A stretch of 64,000 nt of DNA from Massilibacteroides vaginae (GTDB lineage: Bacteria > Bacteroidota > Bacteroidia > Bacteroidales > Tannerellaceae), in assembly GCF_900178525.1 (NCBI RefSeq), contig NZ_FXDJ01000008.1, forward strand, positions 191,001 to 255,000. Reading direction: 5' to 3'. The position numbers and the translations under genes were made by a program. Under the pieces are notes generated by a model. The model did no database searches, was not told where the DNA came from, and saw nothing but the letters and a program-made list of their open reading frames with translations. Positions 25,489 through 34,798 of this stretch are shown here, piece by piece; the first letter of the stretch is position 1, and every line of letters starts with the position of its first letter.

Positions 25489-26670
25489 ATGCACCAGAAA
25501 AACTTTTATATATCCCGGTTAATAGCTGCTTTTTTATCCGGAACAATTGATGCAGAGGAACTGAAAGAGCTTAACCGTTGGAGAGAAGAATCAACACACA
25601 ATGAACTTCTTTTCCAAAAAATTTGCGACTCTAAAAACAGGGATGGCCACGTTGCGCCATCGGCTGTTTTCAACAAAAAGAAAGGGGTAGATATTATTTT
25701 ATCAAGAACCATTTTAAAACGAAAACAAGCGTTGTTTATCCGTATAATGAAATACGCGTCAGTGGTTATAATTCCGCTGATAATTATCAGCTGTCTTATT
25801 GCCCTTTATAACAGTTCGTCTACAAATGAACTACTCTCCGAATCAAATAACGTAGTCAAAGAAATTAAACCGGGAGAAAGCAAGGCTATTCTGACCTTTG
25901 AAAACGGTGAACAAATAGAGCTTCAAAAAGATACGGAACAAACCATTGCCGATAAAAACGGAACAACTATTCATATTAACAAAACCGGATTGGAGTATAA
26001 TCAGGATACTAAAACCGCCCCTTCAGAAAAAGAAACATACAACAAAATAGAGATTCCGCGCGGAGGTGAATATCAACTTACGTTAAGCGATCAGAGCAAG
26101 GTACATCTCAACACCATGAGTTCACTCCGCTTTCCGGTACAGTTTAAAAATGACAAACGTGTGGTAGAACTGGAAGGAGAAGCCTTTTTTGAAGTAACGC
26201 CAAACAGTAAGCCTTTTATTGTGAAAATAAAGGGTATGGAAATAGAGGTGTTGGGTACTTCATTCAATATTTCGGCATATTCGGGAGAAAATGCCCGAAC
26301 AACATTAGTAAATGGCACTGTAAAAGTAATTCCCGAAAATGGTAGTAATGAACGCGTGTTGCGCCCTGCCGAACAGGCAATCTTTAATTATTCGTCGGAA
26401 GAATTCGAAGTAAAAACAGTTGATGTTGCCTTGTACACATCCTGGATAAATGGCAAAATATACTTTAAAGATCAGCGTTTAGAAGACATCATGGGGGCAC
26501 TTTCCCGCTGGTATGATATGGAAGTTGTTTACGAAAACAGTAGCACCAAAGAGATCCGGTTCGGTTGTAATTTGAACCGCTATGAAAACATAACACCCTT
26601 TATTAATTTGCTTGAAAAAACCGGTAAAGTCAGGATAAAAACACAAGGCAAAAAAATAATCATAAACTAA
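25489..26670 (+). CDS. FecR-family anti-sigma factor
   Basis: 393 residues from ATG 25489 (a GTG seven codons earlier is less likely). The cytoplasmic N-terminus (1-85) has the sigma-binding helical pattern SRLIAAFLSGTIDAEELKELNRW. One transmembrane helix follows (about 86-106, YASVVIIPLIIISCLIALY). The periplasmic FecR domain contains EIPRGGEYQLTLSDQSKVHLN, VELEGEAFFEV and VLGTSFNISAY. The C-terminal module after WINGKIYFKDQRLEDIMGALSRWYDMEVVYEN contacts the STN domain of the partner transporter. It lies between the sigma gene and the SusC-like gene, 29 bp from the latter, so it should hold the sigma factor until the transporter binds substrate. Confidence 0.94.
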   Translation: MHQKNFYISRLIAAFLSGTIDAEELKELNRWREESTHNELLFQKICDSKNRDGHVAPSAVFNKKKGVDIILSRTILKRKQALFIRIMKYASVVIIPLIIISCLIALYNSSSTNELLSESNNVVKEIKPGESKAILTFENGEQIELQKDTEQTIADKNGTTIHINKTGLEYNQDTKTAPSEKETYNKIEIPRGGEYQLTLSDQSKVHLNTMSSLRFPVQFKNDKRVVELEGEAFFEVTPNSKPFIVKIKGMEIEVLGTSFNISAYSGENARTTLVNGTVKVIPENGSNERVLRPAEQAIFNYSSEEFEVKTVDVALYTSWINGKIYFKDQRLEDIMGALSRWYDMEVVYENSSTKEIRFGCNLNRYENITPFINLLEKTGKVRIKTQGKKIIIN

Positions 26671-26699
26671 TATTACTTAATCAATAAATTTCAATAATT

Positions 26700-29600
26700 A
26701 TGAGACAAAACAGTTACTCCATGAAGCATCGGCGATACTTTGCCGCAAGTTGTCTCTTGCTCTTTTTCCTTTTCTCGGGATTAGTGCAAGCGAAAAACAA
26801 TGATTTGGCTGCCCAAACAGTTACAGCGAAATTCAATAATGTAACGCTAAATGAAATTATCTGGGAACTTCAAAAGCAAACCGATTTTACTTTCATTTAC
26901 AGTACGAATGATATTCAGAAAGTAAACATTAACAGTATTAATGTTGAAAATGCAATTATAACAGATGTTCTGGACAAATGTATGGAGAACTCCGGATTAA
27001 CTTATACCATCCACGAAGGCGTTATTGCGATTAAAAAAGCGGAGAAAAAGAATATATCTGCCCCTGTTAATCAACAAACAAAAGAAAAAGTAACAGGAGT
27101 TGTGGTAGATGATAGCGGCGAACCTTTATTAGGTGTAAACATTATTATTAAAGGTACAGCTCAGGGTGTTGTGACAGACTTTGATGGAAATTTTTCAATC
27201 GAGATGGATAGATCAGCTAAAAATGTACTGGTTCTATCTTATATCGGTTTCTCGTCGATGGATGTTAATCCTACTTTCGGATCTCCGATGCGTATCGTAA
27301 TGAAAAGTGATCAAATGCTTCTTGAAGAAGTGGTTATCACAGGTTACGGAACATATAAAAAATCGGCTTACGCCGGTTCTGCGTCGACGGTGAAATTACA
27401 GGAAAAAGAGGATGTGCCGACAACCGACTTTAAAACCTTATTGCAAGGTAGTGCTTCCGGTATACAGGTAAACTCAACCTCAGGAACTGTTGGAGGTAAG
27501 TCGAGCATCACTATTCGCGGACTTGGTTCTTTTAACGCGTCGACTAATCCGTTGTATGTTATCGACGGTGTTCCCGTTATGGATAATCTGGAAAGTACAG
27601 CAGTTGGAGGAAGTGATATTTCCGGAGGAACCGACATTATGGCAACACTTAACACGTCGGACATTGAAAATATAACCGTTATAAAGGATGCTGCCGCAGC
27701 GTCATTGTATGGATCACGCGCGGCAAACGGGGTTATTCTTATTACAACCAAATCCGGTAAAGAAGGTAAGCCTGTGTTTAATTTTAAAAGCGATATCGGT
27801 TTTTCTGACTATGCAACCAAATTCCGGGAAACAATGAGTGGAGCGGAAAGACGTGAAGTGCTGCACGAAGGTTTAGTAAATCAGGGATTATATATGAAAG
27901 ATATGAACGCCTCGGAAGCTACCGCGTATGCGAATGAAAACATTGATAAATACGCGCCAATTCCATGGAGCGGCTGGACTGATTGGGAAAGCGCGTTGTT
28001 CAGAGACAAAGCTTCATATCAGAATTACGAGTTTTCCGCTTCAGGTGGAGATAAGAAAACTTCGTTGTTTTCGTCTATTGCTTACACCGATCAGGAAGGT
28101 CTGGCTCGTCAACAGAACTTCTCACGTATCACCGGTCGTTTGAATTTTAAATACAACATGACTGACAAATTACAGGTGGGTGCTAATATCTTATATTCGG
28201 CATTAAGACAGGATGGTAGTTCGGAAGGTGGTACATACACTGCTCCTATTTATTCTACCAGACATAAAGTTTCTGCTTCCGACCCTATTTATAATGAAGA
28301 CGGTACTTACAACACCGATTTATTGGCCAATGGAAAACGAAATCCTAAAGCTGCTTTAGACTACAATTACAAACGTCAGAAAGTAGATCGTTCTTTCAAT
28401 ACGGTATTCGCAAACTATACTTTCATGGAAGGGCTTATCTTTAATTCTACTTTTAGCTTTGATCATACGAATTCTTCTTATAAAAGCTGGGACGATCCTC
28501 GCTCGTCCGACGGAGAAAGTGATAATGGTGCATTAAGCAATAATATGTATCAATACGACCAGATGGTTTGGAAAAACAACCTTACCTACATGACAAGCTT
28601 TGATAAACATCATCTTGACATTTTGGGAGGATACGAAACGCATCAATATAAAAGAAATTATATCAGCGGAAGAGTTAAAGACTTTCCTAATGTGGATAAA
28701 CATGCCATATCAAACGGTTCTAATATCACCGGTTTAAGCGGCTATCAACAAGGCTGGAGATTACTTTCTTATCTGGGACGTGTAAACTATGATTTCGATC
28801 ATAAATATTACCTGGGCGGAAGCGTGAGAACGGATGCTTCTTCAAGACTGCACAGAGACAATCGTTGGGGAACATTCTGGTCTGTTTCAGGAGCTTGGAG
28901 ACTATCTTCTGAAGCCTTTATGGAACCGGTTGAAAACATATTGAGCGAAGCCAAATTGCGTGTGTCTTATGGTAGCAACGGAACATTACCTTCCAGTTTT
29001 TACGATTATATGGATCTGGTAAGATTCGGACAGAACTATAATGAGAAACCCGGTATTATAGAATATCAGATAGGCAATAAAGATCTTAAGTGGGAGAAAA
29101 ACTACAACCTGAACTTAGGTTTGGATTTTAAATTATTTGACCGGGTTAACGCTACAGTGGAAGTTTATCAAAGAAAAACATCCGACCTGCTTATGGACAA
29201 ACCGATCTCCAACACAACAGGATTCAGCACAATGATTGCAAACGTTGGTCGTGTACAAAACAGAGGTATTGAGGTAGAACTAAGTTCGGATATCCTGAGG
29301 AAAAAATCTTTCTCATGGAACTCCCAGTTCAATGTAGGACATAACAAAAACAAAATTGTTAATCTCGGAGATCAGGAGGAGATCATCGGTTCGTATACAA
29401 TCCGGAAAGTAGGTCATTCATACTATTCATTCTACGTTAAGGAGTTTGCCGGGATCAATCCGGAAACAGGTTTTCCACAGTATTACGTTAATGCGACCGA
29501 AGGAGATAAAACCATTACGGAAGATGCTACTGAAGCCAATTACATCATCTACAAAAACGCGGATCCTACAATCAGTGGAGGATGGACAAATACATTGAAA

Positions 29601-30053
29601 TATAAAATGATCGATTTAAGCTTCACGCTTACCTTTTCTTTGGGTGGTTATTCGTATGATAACGCTGCCCAAAAATTGGAGCATGCCGGAAAAGAAACTG
29701 CTCACAATCTGCAAACACTTTATCGTGACAGATGGCAGAAACCCGGTGATAAAACGAATATAGAAATGGTTATGGTTGGTAATCCTTACGATATGAGCTC
29801 GGTTGTCAACTCCAGAAGAGTTCATTCTACCGATCATCTTCGTTTGAAGAATCTTAGTTTAGGAATTACTGTCCCTAAACATCTTGTCCGCAAAGCATCA
29901 TTAGAAAATGTTCGTGCTTATTTTTCCGCGGTTAATTTATTAACATGGGCAGCTTATGATCGTTATGATCCGGAAGTAGCAAGTAACGGAGTCGTTTATT
30001 TCGACACTCCTAAATTAAAGACACTAACATTCGGTATCGATATTAAATTCTAA
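26700..30053 (+). CDS. SusC/RagA-type TonB-dependent outer-membrane transporter with STN domain
   Basis: 1117 residues. After a signal peptide (FAASCLLLFFLFSGLVQA) comes an STN signalling domain (about 42-115, TVTAKFNNVTLNEIIWELQKQ), then a carboxypeptidase-like fold (VTGVVVDDSGEPLLGVNIIIKGT), a TonB-box region and the plug (EEVVITGYGTYKKSAYAGS, DPLYVIDGVPV-like NPLYVIDGVPV, VIKDAAAASLYGSRAANGVILITTK). A 22-strand barrel fills the rest, ending LKTLTFGIDIKF with a terminal Phe. The STN domain marks it as a signal-transducing transporter working with the upstream FecR protein. It pairs with SusD 12 bp downstream. The transported substrate is not known. Confidence 0.96.
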   Translation: MRQNSYSMKHRRYFAASCLLLFFLFSGLVQAKNNDLAAQTVTAKFNNVTLNEIIWELQKQTDFTFIYSTNDIQKVNINSINVENAIITDVLDKCMENSGLTYTIHEGVIAIKKAEKKNISAPVNQQTKEKVTGVVVDDSGEPLLGVNIIIKGTAQGVVTDFDGNFSIEMDRSAKNVLVLSYIGFSSMDVNPTFGSPMRIVMKSDQMLLEEVVITGYGTYKKSAYAGSASTVKLQEKEDVPTTDFKTLLQGSASGIQVNSTSGTVGGKSSITIRGLGSFNASTNPLYVIDGVPVMDNLESTAVGGSDISGGTDIMATLNTSDIENITVIKDAAAASLYGSRAANGVILITTKSGKEGKPVFNFKSDIGFSDYATKFRETMSGAERREVLHEGLVNQGLYMKDMNASEATAYANENIDKYAPIPWSGWTDWESALFRDKASYQNYEFSASGGDKKTSLFSSIAYTDQEGLARQQNFSRITGRLNFKYNMTDKLQVGANILYSALRQDGSSEGGTYTAPIYSTRHKVSASDPIYNEDGTYNTDLLANGKRNPKAALDYNYKRQKVDRSFNTVFANYTFMEGLIFNSTFSFDHTNSSYKSWDDPRSSDGESDNGALSNNMYQYDQMVWKNNLTYMTSFDKHHLDILGGYETHQYKRNYISGRVKDFPNVDKHAISNGSNITGLSGYQQGWRLLSYLGRVNYDFDHKYYLGGSVRTDASSRLHRDNRWGTFWSVSGAWRLSSEAFMEPVENILSEAKLRVSYGSNGTLPSSFYDYMDLVRFGQNYNEKPGIIEYQIGNKDLKWEKNYNLNLGLDFKLFDRVNATVEVYQRKTSDLLMDKPISNTTGFSTMIANVGRVQNRGIEVELSSDILRKKSFSWNSQFNVGHNKNKIVNLGDQEEIIGSYTIRKVGHSYYSFYVKEFAGINPETGFPQYYVNATEGDKTITEDATEANYIIYKNADPTISGGWTNTLKYKMIDLSFTLTFSLGGYSYDNAAQKLEHAGKETAHNLQTLYRDRWQKPGDKTNIEMVMVGNPYDMSSVVNSRRVHSTDHLRLKNLSLGITVPKHLVRKASLENVRAYFSAVNLLTWAAYDRYDPEVASNGVVYFDTPKLKTLTFGIDIKF

Positions 30054-30065
30054 TTAGCAGACATC

Positions 30066-31496
30066 ATGAAATACAATTATATAATCACATTAATAGCAGG
30101 ACTCAGTCTGACTTTCACCTCATGTGGAAACGACTGGCTGGATGAAATGACACCACAAAACGCTGTGGAAACTAATAAATCGCTTAACACACCAACCGAA
30201 GCGGAGTATGCCTTAAACGGTATTTACAATGAAATACGTAAATATGAGTACAGGGGCGCACGTTATACGTTTTATGCTGATGCTACCAGTGAAGATATGC
30301 AAGCCCGAAACGACACAAAACGCGTTGCCAGATATTATTTGTTTCAGTTTAATGCAGTAACCTCTCCTTCCAGTTTTTGGAGAGCTCCTTATGCCGTAAT
30401 TCGGAATATCAATAACGTATTGCGCTATACCAATACATTTAAAGAAGATGATCTTACTGACCAGATAAAGAATATAAAAGGAGAAGCACTTACTTTAAGA
30501 GCCTTGGCACATTTCGACTTGGTAAATATATATGGTATGCCATATACCAAGGACAACGGAGCGTCTTTGGGGGTACCGGTTGTAATTGAAAATCTGGCCA
30601 ATAATGCTAAACCGGCACGTAATACTGTTGCTGAAGTATATAAACAAGTGTTGGACGATTTAGAAACTGCAGCCCGATACATCTCTTCTTCAAGAAATGA
30701 TGGAAAAGTAAACTGGTATGCGAATCAATTATTATTAGCTCGTGTCTACCTGTATATGGGCAATGATCAAAAAGCGTTTGAGATTTCATCCAATCTGATT
30801 GAGCAAGCAAATAAGACAGGTAATTACAAACTTTGGTCTACAAGTGAATACCCTAACGTATGGAAAGAAACCACCAGTAGCGAACTATTATTCACGCTGA
30901 TTAATAACGCAAGCGAAATTAGTGATTCCAAAGAATTTATTGGTTACCTGATGCATCGTTCCGGTTATGATGACATAAGCTTAAGTTCAGATTATATGGA
31001 TCTGCTGGGTGAAGACCCGGACGACGTACGTCATAAAATAATCGATAAGTACAAACCAAGTGATTACCGATGGTATCTGCTTAAATACGTTTCTCCTTCA
31101 TATAATTATTCAAATATACCTGTTCTGAGACTTTCTGAAGCTTATCTGATTGCTGCTGAAGCTGCAGTGAAATTAAATAAGAATGAAGAAGCACTGAATT
31201 ATCTGAATGCGATTGTTCAACGCGCTAATCCTGAAAAAGAAGTAACAGGAACAGTAACACTTGAAAGAGTTCTGATTGAACGCAGAAAAGAATTGGTAGG
31301 AGAAGGTCATCGCTTTTTTGATGCGATGCGTAATAATCAAACAATCACCCGTAAAGGTAAGTCTCATACCTCTGATTTGCTGTTGCCGGAAACAAAACAA
31401 TTTGATCGTAACTATTTTAAAATTATTTTGGCGATTCCGACCAGCGAGATAAATGTCAACCCGAATATTGTTCAGAATCCGGGCTATGGTAACTAA
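30066..31496 (+). CDS. SusD/RagB-type surface nutrient-binding lipoprotein
   Basis: 476 residues. The signal peptide ends in lipobox FTSC near residue 20. The SusD-like TPR fold is recognised by NDWLDEMTPQNAVET, LRALAHFDLVNIYGMPYT, PVLRLSEAYLIAAEAAVKLN and LIERRKELVGEGHRFFDAMRN. It caps the SusC-like transporter on the cell surface and binds the substrate. No glycoside hydrolase or lyase gene lies nearby; the next gene codes for a secreted phosphatase. Confidence 0.95.
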   Translation: MKYNYIITLIAGLSLTFTSCGNDWLDEMTPQNAVETNKSLNTPTEAEYALNGIYNEIRKYEYRGARYTFYADATSEDMQARNDTKRVARYYLFQFNAVTSPSSFWRAPYAVIRNINNVLRYTNTFKEDDLTDQIKNIKGEALTLRALAHFDLVNIYGMPYTKDNGASLGVPVVIENLANNAKPARNTVAEVYKQVLDDLETAARYISSSRNDGKVNWYANQLLLARVYLYMGNDQKAFEISSNLIEQANKTGNYKLWSTSEYPNVWKETTSSELLFTLINNASEISDSKEFIGYLMHRSGYDDISLSSDYMDLLGEDPDDVRHKIIDKYKPSDYRWYLLKYVSPSYNYSNIPVLRLSEAYLIAAEAAVKLNKNEEALNYLNAIVQRANPEKEVTGTVTLERVLIERRKELVGEGHRFFDAMRNNQTITRKGKSHTSDLLLPETKQFDRNYFKIILAIPTSEINVNPNIVQNPGYGN

Positions 31497-31505
31497 TATT
31501 GCTTT

Positions 31506-32609
31506 ATGAAACAGTTTAGAATATATAGTTTTTTATTAATCCTGTTATCATTTTGTCCCGGCTTATGTGCCGGGACATTATCTATCGACGGTCCTTATCT
31601 ATTTCACTTGCCCAATGGTGGCGTGCGGATCATTTCAGTAGATAATAACGGAACGATACAAGACTCCACGCTGAATTCAATACCTAAAGATTTCAGTATG
31701 CCGGTAACAGCAAGCAACGGAACCTATTTGTTCGATGTTGCACTCCACCCTATCAGCCGGCAAGAATGGGAAAGTAAAGCATTTGACGAACAACTAATCA
31801 TTTCTGATCCTCATGGTAATTTTGAGTGCTTTGCCAGCGTTCTGAAAGCAAATAAAGTGATTGACCGGAACTATAATTGGATATATGGCTCAAACCAACT
31901 GCTGATCAATGGAGATGTGTTCGACAGAGGAGAAGACGTTTTGCCTATCTTTTGGTTGATTTATAAATTAGAGCAGGAAGCCCGCGAAATGGGAGGACAG
32001 GTTTCTTTTCTCCTCGGAAATCATGAAGCAATGGTATTGGGTGATAATCTAAAGTATACAAAAGAAAAATACAAGTTATTAGCTGAACAGCTGAACATGC
32101 CATACAGCGCTCTCTTTTCACAGGAAACAGAATTAGGCAGATGGCTTGCCACAAGAAATACAATTCAGGTTACAGGAGATTATCTGTTTGTTCATGCCGG
32201 TCTTGGACAGGCTTTCTTAGAGAAGGATTTTGATGTTGCTAAGGTTAATGCCGAAGTCAGCAAAGCCTTATTCCTGAACAAACAACAACGGGATGAACAT
32301 TCAGAAACGGCCGGTTTTTTACACGGCAGCAACGGTCCTTTATGGTATAGAGGAATGGTTCGCAACGATTCCAAATACAATCCTTTGCATATAGATGATT
32401 TAGACGCTATACTAAAGAAATACGATGTTAAGCATATTGTTGTGGGACATACTATTTTTCCCGATATACGCGTATTTTATGACAAGAAAGTCATTACTGT
32501 TAATGTCGATAATCAGAAAAACTTTGACAAAGTGTTAGGCAGAGGGATATATATCAACAAGGATAAACGCTATGTCATTAGTGACAAGGGCATACTCAGT
32601 GAACTATAA
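31506..32609 (+). CDS. Secreted PPP-type metallophosphatase
   Basis: 367 residues, starting with a signal peptide (MKQFRIYSFLLILLSFCPGL), so it is periplasmic or surface-exposed. All calcineurin-like metal motifs are present: SDPHGN (DxH), NGDVFDRGED (GDxxDRG), LGNHEA, VHAGLGQ and VVGHTIF. The set resembles Shewanella-like PPP phosphatases. It follows the susD-like gene by 9 bp, so it belongs to the SusCD operon. The likely job is to remove phosphate from the imported or surface-bound ligand (inference). An unusual beta-rich segment (about 24-90) comes before the catalytic domain. Confidence 0.88.
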   Translation: MKQFRIYSFLLILLSFCPGLCAGTLSIDGPYLFHLPNGGVRIISVDNNGTIQDSTLNSIPKDFSMPVTASNGTYLFDVALHPISRQEWESKAFDEQLIISDPHGNFECFASVLKANKVIDRNYNWIYGSNQLLINGDVFDRGEDVLPIFWLIYKLEQEAREMGGQVSFLLGNHEAMVLGDNLKYTKEKYKLLAEQLNMPYSALFSQETELGRWLATRNTIQVTGDYLFVHAGLGQAFLEKDFDVAKVNAEVSKALFLNKQQRDEHSETAGFLHGSNGPLWYRGMVRNDSKYNPLHIDDLDAILKKYDVKHIVVGHTIFPDIRVFYDKKVITVNVDNQKNFDKVLGRGIYINKDKRYVISDKGILSEL

Positions 32610-32672
32610 TTCACGAAAATCTGAGAATTGATATTGCCGGAACAAGGATTATAAATAACTTCACCCCAAAAC

Positions 32673-32690
32673 TTATTATTATTATTATTA
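32673..32690 (+). repeat. (TTA)6 microsatellite abutting the msrA start codon
   Basis: Six perfect TTA units end on the A of the ATG at 32690, occupying the place where a ribosome-binding site would be. Slippage would change leader length and spacing rather than reading frame. Confidence 0.85.
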
Positions 32691-33190
32691 TGACATCAGA
32701 TACGAATCAAACAGCAGTAGCTTATTTCGCTTCCGGATGCTTTTGGGGGACGCAATATTATTTCGATAAGGCACCGGGAGTTATTTCAACACGAGCCGGT
32801 TTTATGGGAGGTCATGTGGATAGTCCGTCTTATCAGCAAGTTAAAACAGGACAAACAGCGCATCTGGAATTAGTAGAGGTAGTTTATGATCCTACAAAAA
32901 CAGACTATGAAGCACTTGTTCGCCTCTTTTTCGAGACGCATAATTTTACACAAACAGATGGACAAGGTCCGGATATTGGCAGTCAGTATTTGTCGGCCAT
33001 CTTCTATTCGAACAACGAAGAGTTATCCATCGCTAAAAAGTATTCGGATATACTAACCCAGAAAGGTTTTGAAGTGGCGACAGCTCTTCGAAAAGCAGAA
33101 ACCTTCTGGCCGGCCGAAGACTATCATCAGCATTATTACGACAAAAACGGCTCAACCCCGTATTGCCATATTTACAGAAAGATTTTCTGA
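32690..33190 (+). CDS. msrA: Peptide-methionine (S)-S-oxide reductase MsrA
   Basis: 166 residues, a single MsrA domain with no MsrB fusion. It repairs oxidised methionine. The catalytic motif is SGCFWGTQYYF; GFMGGHVDSPSYQQVKTGQTAHLELVEVVYDP, THNFTQTDGQGPDIGSQYLSAIFY and the active-site neighbour YHQHYYDKNG are family-typical. A Cys near the C-terminus (YCHIYRK) may act as the resolving Cys. There is no signal peptide. The leader contains a (TTA)6 repeat and a terminator follows the gene. Confidence 0.95.
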   Translation: MTSDTNQTAVAYFASGCFWGTQYYFDKAPGVISTRAGFMGGHVDSPSYQQVKTGQTAHLELVEVVYDPTKTDYEALVRLFFETHNFTQTDGQGPDIGSQYLSAIFYSNNEELSIAKKYSDILTQKGFEVATALRKAETFWPAEDYHQHYYDKNGSTPYCHIYRKIF

Positions 33191-33222
33191 TTCAAAGAGC
33201 AATAACAAAGGCAATCAACGAA

Positions 33223-33272
33223 GGTATCCGATATACTTCATCCGTAGATGAGTTTATCGGATATCTTTTTTT
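33223..33272 (+). terminator. Rho-independent terminator after msrA
   Basis: GGTATCCGATA (33223-33233) pairs with TATCGGATATC (33255-33265), with further pairing CTTCATC/GATGAG inside, followed by TTTTTTT. The remaining stretch to 33462 holds no credible gene. Confidence 0.85.
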
Positions 33273-33462
33273 ATATCACTTAGCCTCCTTGGTCGTCGTA
33301 ATTGAATCGTTCGATACGGGTTACGCGCACATCTTCTTTAGAGATAAGGAAGACAAATCAGATAAGCAAACGTAACATCAGATTACAAATATTTTGAAGA
33401 TATTTTCCAAAAATGGTTTTCGTGGCTTTTTTCAACAAGCATAATTTATCAGAAGATACGGA

Positions 33463-34413
33463 TCAAGAGGGGGTATCTTCTTTGAAGTTTCTTTTTTCAT
33501 CAATGATATATTCAGGGCGGGCTTTTACTTCGTCAAACAAGATGCCGATGTATTGTCCTAATACGCCAACTGTTAATAGCTGAACACCGCCGAAGAAAGT
33601 AACAATGGTGATGATGGATGTCCAGCCTGTTTCGGCATTACTGAAGCCGTATATTTTGCCTAAAGTAAACCAAATAGCTAAAAACAGTCCCACAAGAACA
33701 GCCAGGAAGCCAAGTCCCGACGCTAACCGGAGTGGTTTTTTAGAGAAATAAAGCATGGCCGTAGATGCAAATCTCAGCATTTTTCGAAGTGGATATTTGG
33801 TCTTTCCGGCTAAACGCGCGTCTCTTTCGTAATAAAACGGTACTTGTTTAAGCCCTATCCAGCTAATTAACCCGCGAATGTATTTGCCATGTTCTTTAAA
33901 CCGGTCGAATTCGTTCATTATCTGACGGTCGATCAGGCGAAAATCTCCTGTGTCGAGCGGAAATTCCACTTCACTCATGTAATTCATGGCGCGGTAAAAC
34001 AATTTCGCAGATATTTTTTTAAAGAAGCTCTCTCCTACCCTCGATTTACGCACACAATAAACCACATTCGCCGCTTCTTTTTCTTGCAGTTCAAGCAATT
34101 GGGGAATAAGTTCCGGTGGATCTTGCAGGTCGGCATCTATAATGATAGCTATATCAGCGTCGCAGTTATTTACCCCTGCGGTAACGGCCGGTTGATGTCC
34201 GAAATTTCGCGAAAAATGCAGCACTTTCACCATTGGGTCTGATGCGGCTATACCATCCAACAGCACACGGGTTTTATCCCGGCTACCGTCATTAATATAG
34301 ATAATTTCTGTTGGGTTTTGCAGTTGAAGCAACACTTCTTTTGTTCTGCGATACGACTCGAGTATTACCTCTTCTTCGTCAAAACAGGGAACAATAACAG
34401 CCACTTTTTTCAT
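33463..34413 (-). CDS. GT2-family polyprenyl-phosphate glycosyltransferase (GtrB/DPM1-like)
   Basis: 316 residues. The GT-A domain opens with VAVIVPCFDEEEVI, has YINDGSRDKT and the metal-binding IIDADLQDPPELIPQ, and the DTGDFRLIDRQ and ERDARLAGKTKYPLRKM segments typical of enzymes that load a sugar onto undecaprenyl or dolichyl phosphate. Two transmembrane helices (about 233-253 and 268-290) end the protein. A GtrA-like flippase candidate lies immediately upstream on the same strand, so the pair probably makes and flips a lipid-linked sugar for a surface polymer. Which sugar is not known. Perfect 9-bp arms AGAAGATAC/GTATCTTCT flank the stop region (33451-33481), a weak terminator. Confidence 0.92.
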   Translation of the reverse strand: MKKVAVIVPCFDEEEVILESYRRTKEVLLQLQNPTEIIYINDGSRDKTRVLLDGIAASDPMVKVLHFSRNFGHQPAVTAGVNNCDADIAIIIDADLQDPPELIPQLLELQEKEAANVVYCVRKSRVGESFFKKISAKLFYRAMNYMSEVEFPLDTGDFRLIDRQIMNEFDRFKEHGKYIRGLISWIGLKQVPFYYERDARLAGKTKYPLRKMLRFASTAMLYFSKKPLRLASGLGFLAVLVGLFLAIWFTLGKIYGFSNAETGWTSIITIVTFFGGVQLLTVGVLGQYIGILFDEVKARPEYIIDEKRNFKEDTPS

Positions 34414-34420
34414 TCTGCAT

Positions 34421-34798
34421 CTACGATTTAAAGGTATAGAACTTATTCATTACAAAATTAATAACCGTGTAAAATGCCATAGCGATCAACTGATTGTAAT
34501 ACGAGTCAATCGTTAATGTTTTATTCAGGTATAATAAAACTCCCAGTTGTAAAAGATAGCAAATAACAAATACAGATCCGAACTTTAACGCTCCGGAAGT
34601 CCAGCCAACCGAACTTTTAAAGGTCCATTGCCTGTTCCATATAAAGCTATTAACCAACCCGGCTATATACCCTGTTATATTCGATAAGATATCCGAAACA
34701 TCGAATATTTTCATCATCACCCAGATAACGGCTGCCGTTATCAATGTATTCCCCACCCCTACGAGGCCGTATCTAATCGCCTGCTTGATTATTCCCAT
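34421..34798 (-). CDS. GtrA-like membrane protein
   Basis: 125 residues, four predicted transmembrane helices. The start FIRYGLVG-like IIKQAIRYGLVGVGNTLITAAVIW, the FIWNRQWTF motif and the ending VINFVMNKFYTFKS are family-typical. GtrA proteins are thought to flip lipid-linked sugars across the inner membrane. It lies 7 bp before the GT2 gene. Its start lies 26 bp inside the upstream hypothetical gene, a longer overlap than usual. Confidence 0.9.
   Translation of the reverse strand: MGIIKQAIRYGLVGVGNTLITAAVIWVMMKIFDVSDILSNITGYIAGLVNSFIWNRQWTFKSSVGWTSGALKFGSVFVICYLLQLGVLLYLNKTLTIDSYYNQLIAMAFYTVINFVMNKFYTFKS

Noticed and set aside
33163-33375. 70-codon reading frame overlapping the msrA end
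   Set aside because: It crosses the msrA terminator and has no recognisable domain.
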